The notes below the pieces were generated by a model. That model made no database searches and was not told where the DNA came from. It worked only from the letters and a program-made list of their open reading frames with translations. Of a DNA stretch of 37,500 bases, positions 1 to 13,124 are shown in pieces. Positions within the stretch are counted from its first letter, which is position 1. The number at the start of each line of letters is the position of its first letter. This DNA comes from Armadillidium nasatum (lineage: Eukaryota > Arthropoda > Malacostraca > Isopoda > Armadillidiidae), in contig SEYY01000173.1 of the NCBI GenBank assembly GCA_009176605.1, positions 156,889 to 194,388 on the forward strand, read 5' to 3'. The position numbers and the translations under genes are program-made.

Positions 1-129
<129 letters not shown>

Positions 130-261
130 GGTGGGCCATAAGTAATACAAAGGGGTTTGGAAACTTTAATTTTATTTTTATTTTTTTTATAACTTTAAAA
201 GATGCATTTGACAAAAGAGTAAATAACTGAAATCATATTGATGGACCAGATTAGAAAGTAG

Positions 262-412
262 TCGCAAGGTTGCAACCGAATTTAACGGAAGACGGAACCA
301 ACATCACACACGATACTGTGGCAAAGCTTATTAAAAAAGTTTCAAAAGGCTGGAAGTGTTGCAGATCAATAAAGAAGTGGTCGAAGACTTTCAGCCACTG
401 CTGAAAGCACAA
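262..412 (+). pseudogene. Relic of a transposase-type helix-turn-helix
   Basis: Read across two frames, this stretch gives RKVATEFN, then ITHDTVAKLIKK, then FQKAGSVADQ-stop-RSGRRLSATAE. That pattern (conserved 'TVAKLIKKF...GSVAD..RSGRP' ) is typical of the N-terminal HTH of Tc1/mariner-type transposases and of the related DUF4817 domain. There is a frameshift near 335 and an in-frame TAA near 369, so it is dead. The fragment is fused at about 413 to the 3' part of a LINE. The family is inferred from motif memory; Tc1-like versus a DUF4817-bearing element cannot be separated here. Confidence 0.55.
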
Positions 413-830
413 TGGTTTCACTCGTACAGGTCTCTTTGAGAAGGCAGAGTCCTTGGTTTTTGTCTTTTCAACTCTTTTGCTCTCACTATCTATCTAAAGT
501 CTCTTTCAACTCGTCGAACAGTTGCATCACTCTCTCTATACTATTACAATGGGCATTGGTCTTCAGAACTTTCCCGTATCATACCTCCGCCACTGAGAAG
601 GGGTCGTACGACACGCCATTCAACACAGTCTCATCCTTTCTCTGTCCAATTCTCTGACCCCAAACAACCGCTATGCTCAATCTTTCATGTACTCTACTGG
701 TACAGTCTGGAACACACTCCCTATATTTTTCCAACTTCCTTTGACTTATACACCTTCAAAAGCCATGTATCTGGACAGTTCGGCCTTTAATTATAATATT
801 ATTTGTAGTGGGCCGAGTCCAAAAATTATC
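413..830 (+). mobile_element. LINE fragment, copy A (jockey/CR1-like, C-terminal end)
   Basis: This is a 5'-truncated retroelement piece. In broken frames it encodes the C-terminal tail found in the other copies of this window: LEKAESLVFVF, then LSIL..YYNGHWSSELSRIIPPPLRR, and a tail like SYDLHTFKRRVSGHV. The nucleotide match to 5090-5480 and 18480-18870 is obvious over about 370 bases. Unlike the other copies it has no clear terminal hairpin, only a 'gtagtgggccgagtcc' remnant, and no (TA)n tail. Confidence 0.85.
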
Positions 831-1343
831 ATGTACTCAATTTAAGAGTTAAAATCCAAATCCTTGAAAATTCTACTGTAATAAAAATATACATTATTCT
901 GTAAGATATTTTACTGCATACGACTTACTAATTATACCATCCATACATAATAGATCAACTGTCAGAAGCTAAACACTATTTGCTTGACACGAGTCAACTT
1001 TATTCGAACGTCACACTGACAAACGATTTGTAATCAAACTTGAGACTCTCCCCAGAATTAAAGTCATTTATGCTTCTTTGATCTTACACTCATCCCCAAC
1101 TATTACGCAAAACTGGCTAAATACTATGCAAGGAGATTCTCTTTATCTTCTCATTGATCATATATCAATGTATGTCCTTCAATTCGTCATCAAAGGCATC
1201 ATAAAATTGTTTAACTTTTACTCTATTGCTATCTGATAAGCTAAGAAAATAGTCTTATTATGTCTTTTCCCGATATTCTAATACAGTTTATTCAAGTATT
1301 TCTTTCAAATAAATCAAAAATACATAAGGAGAAAGATTCTTAC
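831..1343. other. Unassigned sequence, downstream SHPRH intron
   Basis: This lies between LINE copy A and the last visible SHPRH exon and should be intronic to SHPRH, because the next helicase exon was not found here. I looked on the minus strand for the conserved helicase C motifs that should follow (the 'HTGSNG' and 'GRVHRIGQ' blocks) and saw none. No other signal was recognised. Confidence 0.5.
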
Positions 1344-3110
1344 CTGAAACTTAGTTCTGTTTTGTAAAATTCTGTGAGTTATTCCATTTTGACTGAAACC
1401 ATCGGCAATCACTTCTAAGACTTCATTCCAAGTTGAAAACAGAAGGACTTTTGCTTCAGGATCAGAAGATTTTATTTTGAGCATTACTCGAACCACCCCT
1501 TCAATTTTGGTTGAGAGAGATCCGGACACCTTTACCTCTTCTTCCCTTTCCTTTGACATCATGTCCACATACGCAATTTCTCTAATTCTCGTTGGTTGGC
1601 GACAAATGGGACATCTTAGGGATCCTTTGTTATTATAAACTTTTTTAACAAGTAAACTTATACAGTCCATACAAAAACTATGTCCACATAGTAGAACCTT
1701 CCATTTCACACCAAGCGTTCCCTGGCATACAGGACATGGTTCTGGATTTGAGCCTCCATCCTTTCCAAAATCTGTGTTTTTTAAATTGCTAAGGTAAAAG
1801 TATTGTCCTAATTTCACACGGAGGTCGCTTTGGCTAACTATTTTGTCTGATTTTAATTTCAATTCTTGCTGATCAAGTTCCACTTCTTCGAGTATATGCT
1901 TTGGAGCATCAAATTTTTCTTTCAATTCATTGGAAAGTTTTTCATTTTTATCCTTTTTAACAGTCAACAGCTCCTCTCCTGGTAATCGGAGTCTATATCT
2001 CATAGTGGCCATATTTACTTCATCCAAAGCTGATACTTGATCATATATTGCTCTCCACAAGATACGGTAATTTTTGAATTCCTTTTTCATTACCTGCAAA
2101 ATCGACAAGTGAGTTTGGGAATCTTCATGTACTTCTGGGTAAACGCTTCCAAGTGTTTTTGTTTGCAAAAATCTCAAGACTTTTTCTATTTCACTTTGAC
2201 CCCAGTTCCCTTGTCTAGTAGATTCAAAAAGCTGAATTTGATTTTTCATCTCCATAGTTTCCTGAGCTCTTTCAGTGGAACGAATTGTACTCTTTTCTTT
2301 CACAAAAAATATAGTTTTTTCATAATCTTCAAATATTTCATGCTTTCGGCAAAGTACACATAACTCCCTATTGGTATCGAAAGGACGCAAGTGACAATCG
2401 ATAGCTCCATTTAAAATGCTATCAGGATCAACATCAAGAAGTTCTCGAACAAAGTTAATCATACATTTTCGTTGATTATTTAATACTTTAAACTTAGCCC
2501 TCAACAGATGCATCATCTGAACTTTATTTGATACTGAATATAAAATACATTTATCTTCTTCAAACCTTGAGTACTGGGCCAGTAACTGTTCCCGAACTTC
2601 CTGCACAAACTCCCGGTCAAGAGTTTCAAGAGCTGTAATCCACCATTCTATCTTGCTATTATATTTTTTCTTCTGATCTTCAATTGAAAGGGTGCTTTGC
2701 CGACACTCCAACTCGGCTTCTGCAATTCGCTGAGGATAAATTTTCAAATGCTTATCCCTTATAGCTTTGGCTTCTTCCTTAAGAGATCCATCTCTCAAGG
2801 TAGGGTGAATTCCTTCATGATTTCCTTGAATTATTTCAGAAAGGTTATGCAATGTATGCAATTGTTGCAAGGAATCGGTTTTTATATTTTTCTTGTGTTC
2901 TTCAACAGACCGCAAAACTTCCCGATATTTACTCACAGCTTCACCATAATTTCCCCGAATTATATCTAAGGCCGCCAATCCGTTAAGAGAGGCAACTATT
3001 ATTCGTTGGGCGTCTTCTGCTTCTATCTGAGTTTTCTTTAATAAATTATCCAAAAGTTCTTCCATTGTTAAAGTCTGACGATTAAGACCCGTAAAATGTC
3101 CTTTCACAAC
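1344..3110 (-). CDS. SHPRH: SHPRH orthologue, exon 6: helical region, RING finger, start of helicase C
   Basis: This exon is a clean 589-codon open frame. The acceptor is ttttatgtag|GTTGTG at 3110 and the donor is TTTCAG|gtaaga after 1344; phase is 0 at both ends. It starts with the family segment around TMEELLDNLLKKTQIEAEDAQ and continues through YGEAVSKYREVLRS and GIHPTLRDGSLKEEAK, all closely matching vertebrate SHPRH. A C3HC4 RING finger lies at about 1596-1736 (CPVCQ...CGHSFCMDCISLL...CPICRQ) and would recruit the E2 for PCNA polyubiquitylation in the vertebrate protein. The helicase C lobe starts at about 1380-1530 (STKIEGVV...AKVLLFSTWNEVL). The lobe is cut by the donor at TKFQ; the remaining roughly 150 residues, judged from human SHPRH, lie off the left edge. 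There are no frame breaks in this exon. Confidence 0.96.
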
Positions 3111-3252
3111 CTACATAAAACGAAAACCAAAATATAAATTCAAAAGGACTAATAGTTAATTATAAACTCTCCACAGTATATACCTAAGGCATCAAATTAT
3201 TATTATTTATGATAAAAATTATTTAAAACACTGTATGTACAAAAGTTTATAC

Positions 3253-3447
3253 CTGTGGGTGATTACAAGCCTGTCTCAATTTCAGTAAAGGTTGAAGTAA
3301 TGAACTAAGAGTTTTTCTATCTAAAGAATTTAATTTAATTGTCCTATTTGGAAACTTCTGAATTTTTTTCAAAGCCTCATCCGAACAATCGTTATGTAAT
3401 CGTCTGTAGAAATGGTCTTCCACTGGAGTGAAATCTAACCAATGCAG
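3253..3447 (-). CDS. SHPRH: SHPRH orthologue, exon 5: between the helicase lobes
   Basis: This is a 65-codon exon in phase 0 at both ends. The acceptor is tatatttcag|CTGCATTGG and the donor is CCACAG|gtataa. It encodes LHWLDFTPVEDHFYRRLHN, then LNSLDRKTLSSLLQPLLKLR and QACNHPQ. The same order occurs in vertebrate SHPRH (HWLHFSPVE...SLDRRTV...LLRLRQAC.HPQ), where it ends the SNF2 N-terminal helicase domain. The intron to exon 6 is only 142 bases, while the one to exon 4 is about 2.8 kb and carries LINE copy B and two (TA)n arrays. Confidence 0.95.
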
Positions 3448-3853
3448 CTGAAATATAGAAAGGATATGAAATGTCATTAATTTCTAAGCTATCTTGTAAT
3501 CATACATTCGCCAATAAAAATTCATGACTATAATTATGCATAACATCGACATTAAATTTCAAATTTCTTAGTATTTATAATTAAAAAAAATTACATTGCC
3601 AAAACGTACTAAAACGTCACTACATCTCGGAATGTTCTTAAAATAAATTAAAGATACGATTTAACTAACAGGGCTTCATCATTAAAAATAAATCAATTTA
3701 TACTGCATCGATATGTAATTAAAATTCATACCATACCGAAGTTGAACTGACATGTCAATAAAATCAACACTGTTTTGTAAACAGAGGAATAAGTTTGCAA
3801 ACACTATGAAAAACTGTATGATAATACATTCAATTAATTATTCAAAATCAAGT
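3448..3853. other. Intron sequence without recognised features
   Basis: This is the 3' part of the intron between SHPRH exons 4 and 5. It is AT-rich and I see no coding or element signal. It ends in a poly-A run at 3854-3872 that passes directly into a (TA)n array. Confidence 0.5.
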
Positions 3854-5671
<1,818 letters not shown>

Positions 5672-6222
5672 CACTAAAATTTTCTTTCATCAAACTTTTT
5701 TCTAACACAAACATTATAATATATGGAAGGGGTGGAGTGTGTGCGAGGGGTAGGAGGGGTCGCGCACACCTGAAATCTTGCATACACTATTAGAATATCA
5801 TTATGAAGGATATGCACAGCATGGAATTCAATTCCAAATTTTTTGACCCACCCTAATGGGTAACCCATCAAGTGCAATGTCACTACTTATTTTTTTAAAA
5901 ACTTAAATAACAATAACTTAAGATAAATTATTACTATAATATTATCATTATAATTAAAAATTCAATTCACTGAAAGCTGTACATATTTATGTAATTTTTG
6001 ATTAATTATAAATATTTACACTAAAAAAAAAAAATTAATGTCTAAAAAAAATCATACAAGAGAATCTTAGTGTAGTAAAGGTAGCACAAGTATCAATATT
6101 AGTAGAAGTTGTTGATATTATTATTATTAAGAAACTGTTTATGCCAAAGTATTAAGCAGAAGTTACAAATTTTGAATAGGCAACAAAGTAATTTGCCATT
6201 TAAATCAATGACGAACACTAAC
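5672..6222. other. Intron sequence, mostly unassigned
   Basis: Apart from the G-rich motif repeat (5729-5752), which is shared with the other side of LINE copy B, I see only AT-rich intron sequence and short A-runs leading to the donor of SHPRH exon 4. Confidence 0.5.
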
Positions 6223-6405
6223 CTCTTCTGTCTGAGGAGGCACATCAAGTTCATTAATAACATCAAGCTTTGAATTCCTCCACATGTATTTTGCTATAAC
6301 GTTATGTAAGGGTTCTTTTTCCTCATGGCAGTAAGGGACATACAAGCAACGATTCCACCAATGATGATCATAATAAGGATCCACACCCAAAAACATTAAT
6401 AAGCC
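6223..6405 (-). CDS. SHPRH: SHPRH orthologue, exon 4: SNF2 helicase domain
   Basis: This is a 61-codon exon in phase 0 at both ends. The acceptor is cttttttcag|GGCTTATTA and the donor is ACAGAAGAG|gttagt. It encodes GLLMFLGVDPYYDHHWWNRC, then LYVPYC, VIAKYMWRNSKLDVINEL and VPPQTEE. Vertebrate SHPRH has the closely matching run GLVVFLGIEPYC..HWW..LLYRPYC and IPPQTEE, so the identification is secure. The WWNR and IMWR-like motifs belong to the Rad5-type SNF2 subfamily. Confidence 0.95.
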
Positions 6406-6639
6406 CTGAAAAAAGAATTAAAATTTAAATGTGAGAACTATAATTATGAAAAGTGTAAACTTAACTATATTTATATTATATTCTTCAGTTACATTAACTT
6501 CATCCCCACTCTTAAAATCTATTTTTTGCAACCTTCATATTTAGTAAAGATAGTGAACTAAAAAAATTAACTATATTGTTCTTTCTCAAGTCGAAATACT
6601 TTTTCAATAATAAACTTATGGGAACAAATCTAATGTTAA

Positions 6640-7805
6640 ATATATTTTGAACTGTGCTTTGGTCAACTGTCTTTCTGTGCACTTCGACTTTTCCTTCTTG
6701 CTGGAAATGTAAGCTCAGTCCCTTTGTGCCGAAAATGGGGGATCCCTCTCAATCCTCTAACTATCGTCCTATTTCTTTAACCTCCATTCTTCCTAAAGTT
6801 TTCAAATCTTTTCTTGACCAAGATTTGGATACATTTCATTTCTTCTAATTCTATATCTGATCATCAGTAAGGCTTTCATAAGGAAAGCTTTACCTGGTGA
6901 TCTTCTTTCTCTTCTCTCTGATTCTTAGTTCTTTACTCTTCAGCATTTCAGTGAATCTTTAACTGCGGTGCTGGATATATCAATAGAGTTTGGCACACAC
7001 AGCTTTAATTTCTTGAGTACCCTATTTCAGCATCTATCCTCCTTTGATTTTCATTCGAATTGCAGCTGTTGTAAAGGGTCAGCGCTGATCATTCCATCCT
7101 AAAAATCTATCAATAATAGAGTTCTTCAGGGTTTTGTCCTACCCCCAACTTTTCTTTTATATTTTTCCTTAATGATCTTTTCTCTATTTCCTTCAACATC
7201 TATCCACTCCTATGCCAACTCCACCCTTCATTTTGAAAGGAGTCCCACCAACAGCAATTAGTTCATGCTAAAAGAATGACCTTGAAACGACTAGCCTCTG
7301 ATTTTTCTCAAATTCCTAATTGGGGCATATAAAACACACCCGTTTTCAATGCTTCAAAAACTATATTCTTTCATCTTTTTACTAAGCATAATCTTCCATA
7401 AAACTATAACACCTACTTCGGAATACGAAATTAAAACTTTCCTGTCCTTAATACATTGGTGTTTCTTTTTCTTGTGATCTTTCTTGGAAGTATTACATTA
7501 TTTCATTTTCAGGAAATATTTCTAAGAGGTTGGATGTTCTGAGGCACCTTTAGAATTTATTTTTCACATCACCCCAGTTGATTGATTTTAATAGGGGTGT
7601 CGTTTGTCACTGAATGGAGTATGTCTGTCTATATTACTCCCTTTTATTTATTTTCCTAGTTTATTTGACTTAGGCAATTTCAAAGATGTGTATCAGGTCA
7701 TGATATCATGTCGATCTATAATTTTGACCCAATTTTGGAATTTTTACCAACTTGGGTGGAAATTAGTAGGCCTCTTCCTTTTGCTTACCTGGAATCAAAA
7801 AACAA
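6640..7805 (+). mobile_element. LINE fragment, copy C (highly degenerate)
   Basis: This old jockey/CR1-like copy sits in the SHPRH exon 3/4 intron. It starts before the reverse transcriptase palm, with SQSSNYRPISLTSILPKVF near 6745-6805, and passes through eroded remnants of the VPQG and ADD blocks and of the SKRL-VLRHL tail. It ends at 7753-7792 with a decayed version of the terminal hairpin (gtaggcctcttccttttgc), followed by an A-rich (AAATA)n tail rather than (TA)n. Many stops and frameshifts show it is much older than copy E. Confidence 0.85.
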
Positions 7806-8018
7806 AATAAATAAAATAAACATTTTTCCCTTAGCCTTACCAATTTTTATTTGACAAAACATTTACCATAACCTTATAAAGTAACTTTTCCCGTTATGGT
7901 CAGTTCTTTTCTGTAAGTCTTGTCAATTTATATACACCTATGTCAACATTTTTTTAAAATTATACCGATACCAATGTACAAAGTAAATAAATCACGTAAG
8001 CAAATCTTTTAAGCTCAC
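7806..8018. other. Intron sequence
   Basis: AT-rich intron between LINE copy C and the SHPRH exon 3 donor. Nothing else was recognised. Confidence 0.4.
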
Positions 8019-8214
8019 CTGCAAATCATTCACCATTTTTTGAATAGGAGTACCCGTGATACACCACCGATTAACTGCAGTCAGTCTAAGTGCCATTTCA
8101 GCAGTTTTTGAATTAGTACCTTCTACCATTTGTGCCTCATCAAGGCAAACTCTCCACCACTCAATACAAGGAAGTGGAGATGGGGTTGTCATAAAACGCT
8201 TGGCATATCGGAAT
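8019..8214 (-). CDS. SHPRH: SHPRH orthologue, exon 3: DEAQ box and helicase motif III
   Basis: This exon is 196 bases. The acceptor is ctttttaaag|ATTCCG at 8214 and it completes the codon left by exon 2 (AG|A). The donor is TTGCAG|gtgagc. It encodes FRYAKRFMTTPSPLPCIEWW, then RVCLDEAQMVEG, where the Walker B box is DEAQ as in human SHPRH, and TAVNRWCITGTPIQKM, which is helicase motif III (TGTP). These residues couple ATP hydrolysis to translocation in SNF2 enzymes. Both splice phases agree with the neighbouring exons, which supports the model. It is separated from exon 2 by 2.4 kb rich in mobile elements. Confidence 0.96.
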
Positions 8215-9150
8215 CTTTAAAAAGTAAGTACTTAAAATTAATAAGTGAAATAAAGCTGTACAATTAAAAACAAATAAATTAATATATTTTAATAATAATT
8301 ACCCCTTAAGGTAAATTATTAGCCTACACACTTAACAAACATTTTTTGTATATCAATGAAGTAATTTAAACTTGATAAGAGTTTTTTAAAGTAGGGTAGA
8401 GGAGGGGAAAAGCTTACAAAGATTAATTTTTACCTTCTCTTGAGTAAATAAGTGAATGAAAACATGTAAATTATTAAAGGTTTTATAAAGTATATTTATA
8501 TAACATATAATGTAAAACTGCTTAAGATTATAAGATCTAAAATCCATGGGTCTCCAAACTCTTCAATATCAACCCCTGAGTCAATAAGACACTTCTCAAC
8601 TTGATATTGAAAATTACTAGAAAAAGTGAAGGGATTGATTGGAGATTTTCAGTAACTGTTAATAATGCTACAAACACTATTCCCCAAATTACTAAAAGCA
8701 CTTATTAGAAATTGTGCTGGTCAAATTAATGAAAGAAATAAAAATACCAACTGAAAATCCAGTTACAAGTTCAGGAGGGGAAAGATAAAAGATCACAATT
8801 TTTAAGAATATAGAAAGAAAAATTAAAAAATAGAAAATTAATTAAGATTATGCCTAATGAGGCTAAAATTGATGCACAGTTTTAATTCCCACAATATTTT
8901 TCCTAATAAAAATAATAAAAGGAAACTGTATTATACCAAATAAAGAAGAACTACAAATTTTGAGAAGCACAGCACCCCATTCAGCACTAAAACTGAGGTA
9001 GCCACAGATGACAAATATTCAACAGTTGGTCATCAACAGAGAATTTACTACATTTTAATTAGGAAAAGGTTCCCAATATATCAAAGATATCTTTGTGGTG
9101 AAATATATGATACCCGAAAGGGTGACTAAGATTAAATAAACAAATTAAAA
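8215..9150. other. Intron sequence without recognised features
   Basis: This is AT-rich SHPRH intron 2 sequence. No conserved coding block, RNA or element end was recognised. Confidence 0.5.
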
Positions 9151-9218
9151 AGTAACACCCCCTCCTTGAATAGGGCTTTGCCAGTGAGTGGTGGTGATGT
9201 GTAAAAAAAAAAAAAAAA
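9151..9218 (+). mobile_element. LINE 3' end, second family, with poly-A
   Basis: The sequence aacaccccctccttgaatag...gtgagtggtggtgatgt followed by about 16 A residues matches the reverse complement of the 3' end of the minus-strand LINE at 28401-28446 (acaccctctccttgaataggg...gtgagcggtggtgatgt). It is therefore a severely 5'-truncated insertion of that family, about 50 bases of element plus tail. Confidence 0.75.
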
Positions 9219-9990
<772 letters not shown>

Positions 9991-10379
9991 TGAATTTATG
10001 AAAGTTGAAACAAGATTGAAAAATAACACTAGAGAACGACACATTTTATTGAATGATATCTGACACATGATTCCTAGTGAATTTGAGTATGCTGAATAAC
10101 AATTCAAACTCGGTTTGGCTCTTTCAGGTCCTGATGCTTGTTAACAACCTAACTTTAATGATTAGAAATATAATTTATTAATTGCACATGTGCATTGTTA
10201 ATTATTATTTGCAAGTTGTATTTAGGTATAACCAAGACATAAATATTAATTGCTTTATTAAATTTATTAGTGAAGTATTCAAATTTTAAGAAGCCTTACA
10301 TCGAGGTTGAAATTTTCCTAATGTACCCCATAAATAGTTTTACAATGTTAAGCTTGTAAGCCTATTTGATTTATTAGTT
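9991..10379. other. Intron sequence without recognised features
   Basis: AT-rich sequence of SHPRH intron 2; no gene or element end recognised. Confidence 0.4.
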
Positions 10380-10650
10380 AACCTTGCTTTTCTTTACAGT
10401 TTTATCCTTTCTCTGTTCAATTCTGACCCTAGTCTTACCATCACAATACTCAACCTTACATGTACTCCACTGGTAAAGTCTGAAACACAATCCCTTACTT
10501 ATTTTTCCAACTTCCTTAGACTTGCCCACTTTCAAAAGCAGTGTATTGGGACATGTCAAACTTTGATATGACCTTTGAAATTCTGGTGGAATTTAGTAGG
10601 CCTATGGCCTTTACCCACCAGAGAATGTAAAAATAAGTAAATAAATATAA
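10380..10650 (+). mobile_element. LINE fragment, copy D (3' end only)
   Basis: This is about 270 bases of the jockey/CR1-like C-terminus (FLYSFILSLFNSDPSLTITI-like, then the YSTGKV and FKSSVLGHVKL remnants). The terminal hairpin follows at 10581-10623 (CTGGTGG...AGGCC-TAT-GGCCT...CCACCAG), and then an A-rich tail (gtaaaaataagtaaataaat). It lies directly before the donor side of SHPRH exon 2, only 12 bases from the exon. Confidence 0.85.
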
Positions 10651-10661
10651 TTAAAGCTTAC

Positions 10662-10856
10662 CTTCGACCATCTTCACTGTTACTGTGTGGTAGATCTACA
10701 TAATTAACTTCTCTCCGTAAAGTTTCATAAGATGTTATTACAATATCGTAACAGGAAAGGTTATGAGGCTGAATGTAGCCTTGCTTAGCCTACTCCCTTA
10801 TACACAAATACTCGAAGAGATTTCTCTCTTACATGTTTCTTTATTTCTTCAACCCA
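10662..10856 (-). CDS. SHPRH: SHPRH orthologue, exon 2: SNF2 helicase motif Ia-II region
   Basis: The acceptor is gaattatttcag|TGGGTT at 10856 and the donor is GGTCGAAG|gtaagc after 10662. It encodes WVEEIKKHVREKSLRVFVYK, then QPHNLSCYDIVITSYETLRR, and EVNYVDLPHSNSEDGR, closely tracking human SHPRH (WVDEINRHVRSSSLRVLVYQ ... SEDGRR). The frame is broken once near 10790, at GTAGGCTAAG: the sequence as given runs into TAA, while the matching downstream frame is one base away. A one-base excess at the GG is the simplest explanation, by error or mutation. The intron to exon 1 is only 102 bases. Confidence 0.9.
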
Positions 10857-10958
10857 CTGAAATAATTCAATAAATAAATATATAAGATATATTCTAATAG
10901 CATAAACATTTAAAAAATATATATATATAGGTATATGACTACTATTAATCTGACTCAC

Positions 10959-13124
10959 CTGATGACTAATGGAAGAAGGTGAAATGATAAGTGTTGCTCC
11001 TGATGGTACAGGAGGCTGTGTAGTCCAACAATGGGGACATATGTATTTACTTTCATTGTTACCTCTAAGCTTAAACTGAACACAAGCAGCATGTTGCCAC
11101 AAACTACACTTTGTACACTGAACCTTACTTATAGAGTCATTTGTGTCATTTTTTTTCCCACAAACACACTCAAAATAACTCTTCTGTTTTATTTTTGTCT
11201 CAAAAAATTCAGTGTATCCATTGCTTTTAAGAGCACCTATTGAAGAAAACCCTGCCAACTGATTTTCATAATCCAAGTTTAATATTTCTTGAATAGTCAA
11301 CATGTAGTGAGGATCTTTTTTCTTTTTTACCAAAAATTTCCCTATAATCTTTGTACGAACCTTTCGCTTTATAATTTGCTAACAGGCCATCCCAACACAC
11401 ATTTAGAATCACATTATCAATTAGCTTTAAAACAGGATTACTATTTATTTCCTCCTCGACTTTAAATTTTTGAGATTTTCTTTTTCCCTTCCTCAGTTCA
11501 AATTCAGTTTCTAAGTCACTTTCAATAAATTCAGAATAATCAACACTCTGGGCCTTTCTTTTGGATCGTCTAGATAACTTTTGTTCCTCAATCACACTTT
11601 CATGCTCTAAATCTTCTCTTTCTTCTTCACTGAGATTAAGGTCATAATCTGAATCTTTTGAACCTTTATCAGAATCTAAAACAGAATCAAGTTGGGAGTA
11701 ATTTACAATACGAGGGATTTTCATATTTGTTTTTTTTTTTCTTCTAGAGAAACAACTGCCCTTTTCTTCTTCACTTGAAGTATTAGTTTCTTCTTTGATC
11801 ATAGAGCATGGTTCCAGCTTATTGGCTTCAAAGCTTTCTTTCATAGTCAAAGAGTTTTCTTCATTATTTTCATTTTCAAGAGATCTGAAAGGTGAAGAAT
11901 AATTTGGTCTTGGATGACACATTACACAAGACAAAACCTCAACAGTTTTACCTAGTCCCATTTCATCAGCTAGAATACCACCAGGACAAGGGAGAACCTC
12001 AAATGGCTTTTCACTGACAAAGTATCTTCCAAACCTATTATAATATAAGAGAACATTGTCCAAACTTCTTATTTCAACATACAAAGGATGTAAACTTTTC
12101 AGCTCCTCCTGGACTTTAGGCTGTTCTTGAAATAACATCCACTGCACTGCCTGCTTCTGATATGGTCTCAATGTAGGAATTAAATAGGGATGCTGTGGAT
12201 TAGTATGATTATACTTTTTGTCACTATGAAAGTTCTTAACAAATTTATACAAAATATCAATATCATGTTTATGATTCTTTTCTCCTTCTTTCTCAAATGG
12301 TTCTATGGAATAAAAATGAGAGCAGAGAGAAAACAAATATTTTCTGCCTTGATGAAATTCTGAAGAAAAATTTACTTTCACTAAAGCAGATTTCAAAAGA
12401 TATACATTAATGTATAATACACCATTCTCAACTTTATCTAATACAAGATGACAGTACCGTTTTAGACCAAACCATAGGTTAGTATCTAAATTTCCAAGAA
12501 GATGAAAATACCGGAAATTATTAGCTTTCTGTTTTATTGAAATACTTTCACTGTCAGATTCACTAATATTTTCATACCATTCAAAATAGATGGCACTTTG
12601 ATCACATTCCTTACTAACATAAACCCAAAAGTTGTCATTAACTTCAAAATTTACATCAAAATTTAAAATGTTCAGAGAAATTTTTCCAAACAAGCAATGT
12701 ATTAAAAATTCTGACGATTTAGTATCAACTTTAACATTAATTTCACAATTTTCTAAAACATTATTAAAGGAGCCATAATCAATTTCATTATCCTTTTTTC
12801 TTTTCTTTCTTTCTTGAACATTTTTACTATTAAATGATGGAATACTTTTATGCTTGCTTTTAAAATTTGTGGAGCAATTAGGCTTATAGATATCATTTTA
12901 CCCCATCATCATCATCATAAGTCATTACTAGGTATTTTTCTTTTTGCAGGGGCTCGATAATAAGATGAAGGAGGTTCATATTCTTCATCACTCTCTTCGT
13001 CAGAGCCTATTAAATTCGGAATATCATGTTCATTTGACTCATTTTCTTCATCTGACAAATTCCATGTTACACTTTTATATCTGGTTGACCTTAAGTGACT
13101 GGGTCTTTCTTTTTTTCTAACCAT
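10959..13124 (-). CDS. SHPRH: SHPRH orthologue, exon 1: N-terminus, helicase motif I, H15 region and PHD finger
   Basis: The start ATG at 13124 opens MVRKKERPSHLRSTRYKSVT, a basic then acidic N-terminus. RPYQKQAVQWML (Q motif region) and the Walker A motif GGILADEMGLGKT (11944-11982) begin the SNF2 domain. An acidic Ser/Glu-rich linker follows, then a winged-helix H15-like region (about 11255-11440) and a PHD finger (11028-11168; CVC...CTKCSLWQHAACV...CPHC). The exon ends IISPSSISHQ at donor CATCAG|gtgagt. Human SHPRH has the same order. The frame breaks at least three times: two one-base shifts near 12895-12945, at A-runs beside a GAT repeat, and one near 11325 in an A/G run. Each is resolved by removing one A, so I read this as one exon with homopolymer excesses, not separate genes. 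Confidence 0.93.

Noticed and set aside
2037..2363. Plus-strand open frames opposite SHPRH exon 6 (also 2697-2969)
   Set aside because: They are antisense shadows of a well-conserved SHPRH exon and have no homologous features of their own.
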